Part shown: positions 1-7,264 of the stretch, piece after piece
How the letters are laid out: every line of letters begins with the position of its first letter
Position numbering within the stretch: position 1 is the first letter of the stretch
Assembly (NCBI RefSeq): GCF_023241715.1
Contig: NZ_JALQCW010000087.1
Coordinates: forward strand, 1 to 64,000
Source: Pseudomonas morbosilactucae
Lineage (GTDB): Bacteria > Pseudomonadota > Gammaproteobacteria > Pseudomonadales > Pseudomonadaceae
DNA: 64,000 bases
Direction of reading: 5' to 3'
Program-made: the position numbers and the translations under genes
The notes under the pieces: model-generated
Told to the model about the DNA's origin: nothing
Databases searched by the model: none
Seen by the model: the letters and a program-made list of their open reading frames with translations, nothing else

Positions 1-159
1 CGCTACAACATTGAAACGAGTCATGAAAATCATCGGTACAGAAGGCTTGCTGAAGGCGATGGCGGCGTAAAAGCCCAGCTTTTGCTGCTCCAAGAGGCGC
101 TAAAGCGCTTCAATAAACACTTTGCAGCGCTACCGGTGCTAATCATGGCAAATGTTTAG
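1..159 (+). CDS. hypothetical protein, C-terminal fragment
   Basis: An open frame enters from the left edge and ends at TAG, giving the last 52 residues of a protein. The fragment is basic and helical in character (ALKRFNKHF near its end). I recognise no family from so short a piece. The true start lies outside the window, and the next roughly 300 bases (160-458) contain no convincing gene, only one arm of a long inverted repeat. It probably belongs to the outer cargo of the integrated element. Confidence that it is a real gene is low. Confidence 0.3.
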   Translation, partial: RYNIETSHENHRYRRLAEGDGGVKAQLLLLQEALKRFNKHFAALPVLIMANV

Positions 160-228
160 GTGAACGCCTCGCCCAAGAGCGCTAGGCTTAGGCATCCCAG
201 ATACGAAAAGTGTTTTTTACACACTCTG

Positions 229-276
229 GGCCAGAAGCGGACGGTCATCCAGTAAATAAATCTGCCCCCCTTTTCC
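229..276. repeat. left arm of ~47-bp inverted repeat
   Basis: This arm reads GGCCAGAAGCGGAC, then a few variable bases, then CCAGTAAATAAATCTG followed by a C run and TTTTCC. The same sequence appears inverted at 1592-1638 with a few substitutions and one C more or less. The two arms enclose exactly two genes, a small membrane protein and a YfbU-family protein. No transposase is seen between them. The rest of 160-458 shows nothing else I can support. Confidence 0.75.
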
Positions 277-458
277 ACCCACCTGGTTTCGTGATGGGGC
301 TGGGTTATTCAGGATCTGTTCCGTGTGGTCGGTCGGCTAGATGGGCAGGCGTTGAGGCCGCTGACGGTGGTGCTAGTGGAGGAAAAGGGCATGGCGGTTG
401 CGGCTTGATGAGGATAAGCTTCAATGCCTAAAGCGAAGTCATATGGCAGGGAGGCTGC

Positions 459-962
459 GTGGAAACAGGTTTTATGTGGTGGCTCGCTCTTGTCTCGTCA
501 ATCGCATCTATCGGCAGCGCTGTATGGGCATGGCGTGAGGCATTAAAGGCATCTGACTCGGCATCAAAAGTCGATGTACTGTATTCGCGAATGATTAACT
601 CCAGGCAAAGTGCTGAGGCGCATCAGGTGCTGCATGCTACTAGGACGATATTGCAGACTATCTCTCCTATAGGGCCCTCTGGACAAGTCAAGAATATCAA
701 GGGCATTGATCTTTCTCAAATATCTAGAGCGCTAGAAAGTTATTGTCAGACCCTCTCAGAACATGGACATCTTTTTAGCGTCCATATCGAAAGCCATGCA
801 GTTAACCTTTCAAAGTCAATATTGAATAATTTGCCGGCCGTGACTAATAAGTCTGATTTGGAAGGTGTTATAAAGGCCGGTACGTTGATTTATATTGAAA
901 CCAATAATTTCATGCCAGTCGCCAAGCAGATATCTGACGAACGCATGCAAGACGTGAAATAA
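459..962 (+). CDS. single-TM hypothetical protein
   Basis: A 167-residue protein beginning at GTG, chosen because an AGGGAGG ribosome-binding site lies five bases upstream and the hydrophobic segment starts at once. Residues about 6-26 form one membrane helix; the remainder is polar, helical and presumably cytoplasmic. I do not recognise a family. The gene ends 14 bases before a YfbU-family gene, so the two form a small operon that lies inside the long inverted repeat. Base composition is AT-richer than the core genome, as expected of acquired DNA. A membrane partner next to a soluble protein would suit a sensor-effector or abortive-infection pair, but that is inference only. Confidence 0.65.
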   Translation: METGFMWWLALVSSIASIGSAVWAWREALKASDSASKVDVLYSRMINSRQSAEAHQVLHATRTILQTISPIGPSGQVKNIKGIDLSQISRALESYCQTLSEHGHLFSVHIESHAVNLSKSILNNLPAVTNKSDLEGVIKAGTLIYIETNNFMPVAKQISDERMQDVK

Positions 963-976
963 GGAGTGGCGACTAT

Positions 977-1540
977 ATGAAGTTTACAGATGGTGAAAAA
1001 GTAATCGCGTTGATGCTGTGCGAACTTTACGACAAGCTCGAAGTAGACAGCGAGATAGATCCAGATTTCATAAGGTCGGCGATCCATTCAGAAAGTGAAT
1101 GGAGTATCGCATGGAAATACCCAGGCATCCCCTTTACTGAACAGGATGAACCTGAAAGCCTAAGAGAAATTTTGGATGTACTTGAAATGTGGGATTGGAT
1201 TGAAGACTCCTACGCTGAGCTTTCTGCCGACGACAAAAAAGCCCTTATTGAGAAGGCCAAACCGTTCGGGGTAAATCCTACATTTCGGGGGTTTGATGGT
1301 AATAATGAATCGAGATATATAGGGATTGCATCAACGCTTGTTAACGATCTTGATCGGTTCGAACGATTCAAGGGCAGATATCTCAACTCACATTCCCCTA
1401 TGATGGACGTTTATCAGCGCATGCTTCACGATTTCGCTTTTGTTCGATTATCGTCCTATGATAGGTACCTGAACGTTGACGAGATTGCACAGGTATTAAA
1501 CGCATGCACTCATCCTAGCCAACGAAAGACATCGACCTGA
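977..1540 (+). CDS. YfbU family protein
   Basis: A 187-residue protein that I place in the YfbU family from its C-terminal half. The pattern GFDGNNESRYIGIASTLVN, then R.F, then HSPMMDVYQRML, then L..DEIAQVLNA near the end matches the E. coli YfbU layout (GFD..E.RYLGY, ..PM..KYQRML, L...EI..IINA). E. coli YfbU is poorly understood; it has been linked to toxin-induced cell death. The N-terminal part (MKFTDGEKVIALMLCELYDKL) also fits. It follows the one-TM gene closely with a GGAG-type ribosome-binding site and is bracketed by inverted repeats, so here it is cargo and not a core gene. Function on the element is unknown; a stress or defence role is a guess. Confidence 0.75.
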   Translation: MKFTDGEKVIALMLCELYDKLEVDSEIDPDFIRSAIHSESEWSIAWKYPGIPFTEQDEPESLREILDVLEMWDWIEDSYAELSADDKKALIEKAKPFGVNPTFRGFDGNNESRYIGIASTLVNDLDRFERFKGRYLNSHSPMMDVYQRMLHDFAFVRLSSYDRYLNVDEIAQVLNACTHPSQRKTST

Positions 1541-1591
1541 CGCTCTCGTGTTGCTTTCGGCAATGATTTCTCCTAAGTTGATAAGCAGCAG

Positions 1592-1638
1592 GGAAAAGGG
1601 GACAGATTTATTTACTGGGAAACAGTCCGCTCCTGGCC
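1592..1638. repeat. right arm of ~47-bp inverted repeat
   Basis: The arm reads GGAAAAGGGGACAGATTTAT, continues TTACTGG, and after a short variable stretch has GTCCGCT.CTGGCC. Its reverse complement matches 229-276 apart from a few substitutions and one indel. It ends the two-gene cassette about 50 bases after the YfbU stop codon. The short motif GGGGACAGATTTATTT is one I associate with bacterial transposable-element flanks, but I cannot name the element. Confidence 0.75.
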
Positions 1639-1724
1639 GGAAGGAGCCGCTAGTTAAAGGCCGCTATCGGCTGAGCGGTGACTCACCAAGGGTTGCTTCC
1701 GGCCCGTAGCTGACATGCGCGCCC

Positions 1725-2855
1725 TCAGGAGAGACCTTCTTCGAATAGCTCGGGGTGATTTTCAATCAAGTCACTCCGAATATCGCAAAGCCTAATTGCG
1801 TGAATTCTAGCCTCTAGCTCATCGCGTAGCGTTAAGGCCATGCACTTGCGTGCCATAAGCCAAAAAGTCTTTTCAGTGGCAGGGGTTTCACTAGAAATCA
1901 GTGAAATGTTGTCAAATAATTTTATGAAGCAATCAGCCATTTTTACGATAAAGTCAACGCCGTGCTGAGTCCGCCGATTTTTAACCATAAAATCTACATC
2001 TGTAATGAAATGATTAATGTGGCTTTTGTTGGGCGCTGATTGACTCATGTTAATTACTTTTTGTACATTTATTAAAATTGTAGGGAGATCATTATCTAGG
2101 CCCAAGAGCGGCGTTACTCTCAGGACGTCCTCTATGTCATATCGTTTGAGGTTCAAATTCTCTGGAATAATTCTAGTTATGCTATGACCATCCCATCCGC
2201 CATCGACAGTAGTTATACTACTCTTGGCCCACCCATGTAACCGATCATACCATTTTGGATCTTTCGCGTAGGCAGCTCGCTGCGAAGACCAAAGCATAAA
2301 ATCTACGACTTGCGACCCTGGGTTACTTTTATCGGAAATTTCGAATTTTACATCTGGGTAATACTTGACAACAAATGGAGCTAAAAAACAGTTTTGGCTC
2401 AGTCCTTTCCAAAGGTCTGGCCACCACATTTCCATTAGCGCCTGTACACTAAGTCCATTCCTACCCTCAAAAATAAAAGTTAGCTCTCGTGCTTTTGAAA
2501 ATAAACCTACTACAGCAAGTTTTGATGCAAGATTGTAAATCTCCTCAACATCAGAAAAGCTATGCTTTCTTGCATGGAAAATATGTGACTTGAAATTTCC
2601 AGTGACATGCTTATTTATAGAGCTACAAAGATGCGAATGCGCATTTTTGCTGTCATCTGCGGCGTGAAAGTATCCTCTTTCAAGCGTTCTATCATCCATA
2701 GCTTTTTGAGGCATCAGGAAGCGATCCGTATCGATTCGAAGATTTTCTAATGCCTCATCGATAACGTCTTGACCGATCCGTTCCTCAGTTATGAGGCTGG
2801 CATAACCACTGAATGCGCCTTCACCGAACTCGGTCTCATCAAGGTATACGAACAT
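1725..2855 (-). CDS. DUF3800-like protein
   Basis: A 376-residue protein, AT-rich relative to the core genome and on the opposite strand to its cargo neighbours. It starts MFVYLDETEFGEG, resembling the 'IDESG' opening of DUF3800 proteins, which are predicted to have an RNase H-like fold. Further matching features are an inner histidine-rich stretch (GYFHAADDSKNAHSHL, about residues 62-77) and a late acidic motif (DKSNPGSQVVDFMLW, about 194-208). In the family these positions supply the acidic active-site residues. DUF3800 genes are frequent in defence islands and near phage genes. I cannot say whether it is an active nuclease. The start has a GGGAAG ribosome-binding site. The family call is moderate; the gene itself is secure. 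Confidence 0.6.
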   Translation of the reverse strand: MFVYLDETEFGEGAFSGYASLITEERIGQDVIDEALENLRIDTDRFLMPQKAMDDRTLERGYFHAADDSKNAHSHLCSSINKHVTGNFKSHIFHARKHSFSDVEEIYNLASKLAVVGLFSKARELTFIFEGRNGLSVQALMEMWWPDLWKGLSQNCFLAPFVVKYYPDVKFEISDKSNPGSQVVDFMLWSSQRAAYAKDPKWYDRLHGWAKSSITTVDGGWDGHSITRIIPENLNLKRYDIEDVLRVTPLLGLDNDLPTILINVQKVINMSQSAPNKSHINHFITDVDFMVKNRRTQHGVDFIVKMADCFIKLFDNISLISSETPATEKTFWLMARKCMALTLRDELEARIHAIRLCDIRSDLIENHPELFEEGLS

Positions 2856-2951
2856 CTCTCACTTCCCTGGTAAAAGATAAAAAAGAGGTTTGCACACAGC
2901 ATAAGCATGATGAGGGATCAATCAAGCTGGAGTAACCCAATGACCGCTTTT

Positions 2952-3136
2952 GGCCGATTCTTTTGAAAAAATCGGGCTTCTCAGATTGTCGTTAGACGGG
3001 TCGGTGAAAGCGCCTCTTCAGCACGCTTCTACGTGAAATTTCAGCCTGAAAGGCTCGCGGACATACAGGGTTTCAATCTCCGACGCATACTTTTCTGCCT
3101 TAAAATCCATGGCCGACTTTTTCAACAGAATCGGCC
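2952..3136. repeat. paired inverted IS-end-like repeats (MITE-like remnant)
   Basis: Positions 2952-2977 and 3111-3136 are inverted copies of a 26-base sequence containing GGCCGATTC.TTTGAAAAA, matching at 23 of 26 positions. They enclose about 130 bases with no recognisable gene. The layout fits a pair of insertion-sequence ends left without a transposase, or a MITE. I know similar 'TTTTTCAACAGAATCGGCC' sequences at insertion-sequence boundaries in Pseudomonas, but this is memory and not a search result. Confidence 0.5.
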
Positions 3137-3624
3137 GATAGCTGCCTCTGGGGAAGGGCAGTAAACGGTTGATGTACAGCCCAAAGCCGCCGTTCAAATT
3201 CCCCATGAAATTTAGGTGTAACCGATTGGGCAAGACAGTCGCCAGATAGGCCGGGTAGCATATGGCCACCTCCTATGGAGCTAAACGGGTAACGGATGAC
3301 ATGCTCAATATAGCACCCCATATGTTTTTCGTTAAAAAGTCCTTCTTACGCGGGGGGCAGCCACCGAAAAACTATCTTAGATGGCAATTGTTGAACGCGG
3401 TCATGAATAAAAATTATCTAATATTTTTTCCTAGAAAAATATTCAAATATAGTTAGTCCTAACGCTATTTTTTGCTGGCAAAAGACTTAGGACTGAGCGC
3501 CTGTTCTTTGCCGATTGCATGCCTTCGTGAGAAGCTGCTATCGGTGAAAAGGGGCGTCATAACCAATCCCAGCATGCAATCACTGTGCTGTCGGATAAAA
3601 ACGCGATGCCGCGAGGAGTGCGCT
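3137..3624. other. AT-rich intergenic region before the OLD-family gene
   Basis: This stretch becomes strongly AT-rich between about 3400 and 3460 and has no gene I can support. Short open frames here lack ribosome-binding sites and recognisable content. It probably holds the promoter of the nuclease gene that follows, and would be a natural target for the element's own MvaT-like silencer. Confidence 0.4.
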
Positions 3625-5283
3625 ATGACCATTGATACAGGATTTCATCTAAAAAATTATAAAAGCTTCGGGCCAACCGGGGTTAGGCTCACAAACATAA
3701 AACCAATCAACGTTATTGTCGGCCGAAACAATATTGGTAAATCTGCATTACTGCACTCTTTGGACTTTTTGTGCAGCGATTGGACCAATCACAACAATAT
3801 CGCTTCGTCAATAGAGATAACTCAGCCGTTAGATGAAGTGGCGCTAATGCAGGTTTTTAATCCTAGGACTACCAGAGATAACCTGGGCGGCAGCCACTGG
3901 GAGGATCATGTCGAAAATTTTATTGGCGCATCCTTCACATGGAAAGAAATATACGAAAACCTCAGTCAGTTCATTAGAGTCGACGCAAATGTTACGAAGA
4001 TTGAAAAAGAATATATATCCAAGATTCGCCCGACTTCTAGCCTACGCTCCTTTATACACATCAAGCTCGACGCAGACAGAGATATAATCCCTGAAAGCAT
4101 TGACGAGAGTATTTCACTATCCAGTGGGGGAGGAGGTGCAACACGGATTATTCATAAATATTTACAGCACGTTGGATTTGATAGGTCATTAATTCAGGTA
4201 GATTTACTCACGGCTCTTAACCAAATCTTTTCTCCAGATATTGAGTTTAATGAAATAGCTACTCGTTTCCATTCAGAGTCAAACCGGTGGGAGATATTTT
4301 TAGGAGAAGCGAGCAAGGGGCCTATCGCGTTATCAGCATCAGGCAGCGGCCTAAAAACAGTAATACTTACTTTGCTCAATCTGTTAGTGCGTCCAGATTT
4401 TGAAAAAAAACCCATCGGCAGTTATATATTTTCGCTAGAGGAACTTGAAAACAACCTACATCCCGCACTACAAAGAAATTTATTCATTTATTTGGAAGCG
4501 TTCGCTATTGAAAACAAATGTCATCTTTTTCTTACAACGCATTCCAACGTAGCCATCGACATTTTCGGACATTCTGAGCATTCGCAGATTTTACATATCA
4601 TGCGAGGCGAAGATGGAATTATCGGTAACACTTATACCGGAGACGCGGTTGGTCACGGAGTCCTGGACGATCTCGGGGTGCGAGCAAGCGATCTGCTACA
4701 AGCAAACGGATTAATTTGGGTGGAAGGTCCCTCTGATCGTGTGTTTCTAAAAAAGTGGATCGATTTGTGGAGTGACAATGAACTCAGCGAAGGACGGCAT
4801 TATCAGTTTGTATTTTACGGAGGAAGTGTGCTTGCTAATATAGATGCACGCCTGCCAGATAATGACACGAGAGAAGCGATAGCAGCATTTAAAATCAACC
4901 GAAACTTTGCTTTTATCTGTGATAGTGATCGTAGAAACTCGAGCGGGTCTTTAAAACCTCGTGTCGCTCAGCTTATTAAAGAGGTGGCCGATACGCGTGC
5001 AGTGGTGTGGGTTACTTGCTGCAAGGAAATCGAAAACTATATACCTAAGGAAGCCTTCGAGGCGGTTCATGGTAAAGTCGAGCTTGCACAAATTGGTGAA
5101 TATGAAGCGATCCAAGACTATCTTAGAAAAAACAAGATATCGAGTGCAAAAGAATACACCAAAAAGCATAGCAAGGCCTTTGCCTATGCAACGCACCTGA
5201 CCAAAAAAAACCTGTCATTTCGCCCTGAGTTGGAAGAGCAAGTCACTGCACTTGTAATGAAAATACGTGCGTGGAATAGCTAG
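3625..5283 (+). CDS. OLD-family ATP-dependent nuclease (AAA ATPase + TOPRIM)
   Basis: A 552-residue protein with an ABC/SMC-type ATPase fused to a TOPRIM nuclease. In this numbering the Walker A is GRNNIGKS (33-40), a signature-like SASGSG sits near 237-242, the Walker B region is LEELENNLHP (about 271-280) and the H-loop is TTHS (304-307). The TOPRIM part has EGPSD (367-371), DSD (433-435) and a later EIENYI motif. I chose ATG 3625 because GAGGAG lies just upstream and homologous starts fall there; an in-frame TTG 51 codons earlier is unlikely. OLD proteins include phage P2 Old and GajA of Gabija, which degrade DNA during phage infection. No UvrD-like partner follows, so it resembles a stand-alone OLD nuclease; an ATPase-DUF4435 fusion of PARIS type is an alternative. 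Confidence 0.8.
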   Translation: MTIDTGFHLKNYKSFGPTGVRLTNIKPINVIVGRNNIGKSALLHSLDFLCSDWTNHNNIASSIEITQPLDEVALMQVFNPRTTRDNLGGSHWEDHVENFIGASFTWKEIYENLSQFIRVDANVTKIEKEYISKIRPTSSLRSFIHIKLDADRDIIPESIDESISLSSGGGGATRIIHKYLQHVGFDRSLIQVDLLTALNQIFSPDIEFNEIATRFHSESNRWEIFLGEASKGPIALSASGSGLKTVILTLLNLLVRPDFEKKPIGSYIFSLEELENNLHPALQRNLFIYLEAFAIENKCHLFLTTHSNVAIDIFGHSEHSQILHIMRGEDGIIGNTYTGDAVGHGVLDDLGVRASDLLQANGLIWVEGPSDRVFLKKWIDLWSDNELSEGRHYQFVFYGGSVLANIDARLPDNDTREAIAAFKINRNFAFICDSDRRNSSGSLKPRVAQLIKEVADTRAVVWVTCCKEIENYIPKEAFEAVHGKVELAQIGEYEAIQDYLRKNKISSAKEYTKKHSKAFAYATHLTKKNLSFRPELEEQVTALVMKIRAWNS

Positions 5284-5469
5284 CGGAGTGCGGTCAATAA
5301 AAAATTCCTATGCTGATAATGATCGTTCATGCGATATCGTCATCCCACCGAAATGGCGTCCTCGGATTTTCAACGGGAAAAGCGTCTCGGGTTTTTATGG
5401 TAAGAAATTGTTGAAAGTTTTCGAGCTGACAGTGATAGTTTTAGGTTTTGTCGCAATGAAGCGAGCAAC

Positions 5470-5495
5470 AAAAAGGGCCCGCTTGGGCCCTTTTT
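5470..5495. terminator. bidirectional rho-independent terminator
   Basis: The hairpin AAGGGCCC-GCTT-GGGCCCTT is flanked by A and T runs, so it can stop transcription in both directions. It lies just beyond the end of the MvaT-like gene on the minus strand and also downstream of the OLD-family gene on the plus strand. The 186 bases between the nuclease stop and this hairpin show no gene. Confidence 0.85.
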
Positions 5496-5509
5496 CAGAT
5501 GAAGCGATC

Positions 5510-5875
5510 TTACTTTTGCAGCCAGCTCTCAACCACGTCGGAGCCGTGCTGGTTTTTCCATTCTTTCAGTGTTCTCTGGTTACCACCCTTGGTTTCAACG
5601 ACTTCCCCGGTGTGTGGGTTTTTGTAGACCTTCAACTCGCGAGGCTTCCGAGTGCTTGGCGTAGTGGCCGACGCTGGAGCGCGCTTGGTGCTCTGTGGAT
5701 CGAGCAAATTGATGATGTGCTTAAGGCTGAAGCCATACTGATCCAGCAGCCCACGGAGCTTGGTTTCGAATTCGATTTCTTTCTTCAGGGCACCGTCGCT
5801 TTTCAGGGCTTCTAGTGCTTGAAGCTGCTCGGCCAGGTGTTTTTCCAGTTGACGGAATTCTGCGAGTTTGGACAT
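5510..5875 (-). CDS. MvaT/MvaU (H-NS family) xenogeneic silencer
   Basis: A 121-residue protein of the Pseudomonas MvaT family, the functional counterparts of H-NS that bind AT-rich DNA and silence acquired genes. The N-terminal half (1-55) is a coiled-coil oligomerisation region with the family pattern EFETKLRGLLDQYG and IINLLDPQS. A Lys/Thr/Ala-rich linker follows at about 60-78. The C-terminal DNA-binding domain contains VYKNPHTGEVVETKGGNQ and TLKEWK, almost as in chromosomal MvaT. It lies inside the integrated element at the boundary between the replication module and the AT-rich cargo. An element-encoded copy may keep the cargo quiet and limit fitness cost, or form mixed oligomers with host MvaT. 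Family assignment is very secure; the role on the element is inference. Confidence 0.93.
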   Translation of the reverse strand: MSKLAEFRQLEKHLAEQLQALEALKSDGALKKEIEFETKLRGLLDQYGFSLKHIINLLDPQSTKRAPASATTPSTRKPRELKVYKNPHTGEVVETKGGNQRTLKEWKNQHGSDVVESWLQK

Positions 5876-5941
5876 GAAATTTTCCTGATATTTGTTTTGA
5901 AGATGTTTGTTTAAATGATATTACTGTACTTGAGGTCAGCG

Positions 5942-6130
5942 CTATTGTCGGCGTTTTAACTGGCTTTCGATGTGGCTAATTTCATTCTTAATCAAGTTTA
6001 CCGTGAGCGCCTCCACCTTAGTGGTTTTGCCGGTTTTGATATCTACAATTTTCAGCAGCGTTGTTAAGTGATCTTTACGGGCCTTCAGGGTGTCGGTCCA
6101 GCTCGCGCTGCTCTGTATGTGTTTGGTCAT
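5942..6130 (-). CDS. small hypothetical protein
   Basis: A 62-residue basic, helical protein (MTKHIQSSASWTDTLKARKD at its start). It lies between the MvaT-like gene and a coiled-coil gene on the same strand, so it is probably co-expressed with them. No family is recognised. Lysine-rich content and size would allow a nucleic-acid-binding or accessory role, but nothing in the sequence shows this. Confidence in the reading frame is fair because the codon use and orientation match its neighbours. Confidence 0.5.
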   Translation of the reverse strand: MTKHIQSSASWTDTLKARKDHLTTLLKIVDIKTGKTTKVEALTVNLIKNEISHIESQLKRRQ

Positions 6131-6193
6131 GATCGTTGTCCTGGTGGGATTCTAAACAGCCCACGTGCGCAGGCTGTTTCAGGGGCAGCGGTG

Positions 6194-7174
6194 CTACACG
6201 GTGAGCACGTCTTGAATGCTGAGCTTGCTTGCTCGGTCGGACAGTTCACGCCAGGTCCAACTACCGAAATTCTCCCCCTCTTCAGGTACGATCATCTTAA
6301 ATAGGACGACCTGATCCTGGCCGATCAGGTTGTAGGCAGCCCATAGCTTTCCCCCGACTTCAAACAGTGCTTTTGCTGCTTCATTCCATTTTTCTTCCAG
6401 CAGTGTATGAGCCAGATTCAGGGCTTTTCGTTCGATGGTCTTGTGCTCTTTTTGGGCCTCCGTGATGTATTGATCTACGGTGATCAGTTCTTGCTCCAGT
6501 GCAGTAATGATCAGGTGCTGGCGACGATTGTGCTCGGTTGCGGCGGTAAGGTTTTTCGCTGCTTTTTGGGCGTCGGCATTGGCATTCTTTTCGCCTTCCG
6601 TGTCGCCCCATGCCACGGCCTGAGCGTAAGCGGTGGCGGCGTCGGTTTCGGCCTGGCGGGCTTTTGCCATGTCCTCAGTTGCTTGCTTCTGGATCTGTGC
6701 CAAACGGGTACTGAGGCTGTCCCGCTTTTCGTTGAGTTCTTTTTCGTCGGCTTTCCAGTTCGCCATCGACTCGGTGTAACCCGACATCAAGGTTTCGTAA
6801 TTGACGAGATTCTCGCGTCGATAAATCTTATTGTTCTCGAGGTGGGCTCGATGATTTAGGGCGTCATAAGGGAGTTTCAGTTCGTTGTACTTCCTTCGGA
6901 TTTCATACGTCCGATCAGCGTCCATCACTTCATCGCCTTCCAACAGCGCTTCCAGGGGAGCTATCTCTTTATAGAGTTGTTTGGCTTCACCCAGGAATTT
7001 GTCACGGCGATCTTTTAGCTTTTCGAGCTCGTCCAGCAGTTGCTGTTTCTTTTCGCAATAGGCGGTTGTTTCACTGGCGCCCAAAATAGGCTGTGCAAGG
7101 TCTGTGACCTCACCGCTTTTCAGCTCATTAGGCAGCAGTTCGCGTTGTTCGGTGTTTGCTTGGGAATCGTTCAT
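6194..7174 (-). CDS. coiled-coil protein of the element
   Basis: A 326-residue protein dominated by long charged helices from about residue 38 to 265. Examples are ELEKLKDRRDKFLGEAKQL and the Ala/Glu-rich stretch around 170-210. A compact C-terminal domain (about 270-326) has aromatic residues, including WTWREL. It has no signal peptide or membrane segment. The gene lies downstream of the primase-helicase in the same orientation. I do not recognise a family; similar proteins of unknown role occur with P4-type primases on Pseudomonas islands, as far as I recall. Possible roles are structural or DNA-associated. Confidence 0.7.
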   Translation of the reverse strand: MNDSQANTEQRELLPNELKSGEVTDLAQPILGASETTAYCEKKQQLLDELEKLKDRRDKFLGEAKQLYKEIAPLEALLEGDEVMDADRTYEIRRKYNELKLPYDALNHRAHLENNKIYRRENLVNYETLMSGYTESMANWKADEKELNEKRDSLSTRLAQIQKQATEDMAKARQAETDAATAYAQAVAWGDTEGEKNANADAQKAAKNLTAATEHNRRQHLIITALEQELITVDQYITEAQKEHKTIERKALNLAHTLLEEKWNEAAKALFEVGGKLWAAYNLIGQDQVVLFKMIVPEEGENFGSWTWRELSDRASKLSIQDVLTV

Positions 7175-7264
7175 CTGTGTTGTTCCTTAAAATTTGATGT
7201 GGGTTGAATGAGTGGCTGGCGAGGCCGGAAGCGCCCGGCTAAATCTCGTCGTCATGAGCTGCCT

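Noticed and set aside
210..431. A 73-codon frame over the left inverted repeat
   Set aside because: Composition is Gly/Ser/Pro-rich without domain content, and it overlaps the repeat arm; treated as chance.
3018..3321. Short frames over the MITE-like repeat
   Set aside because: They run through both inverted repeats, lack ribosome-binding sites and show no known domain.
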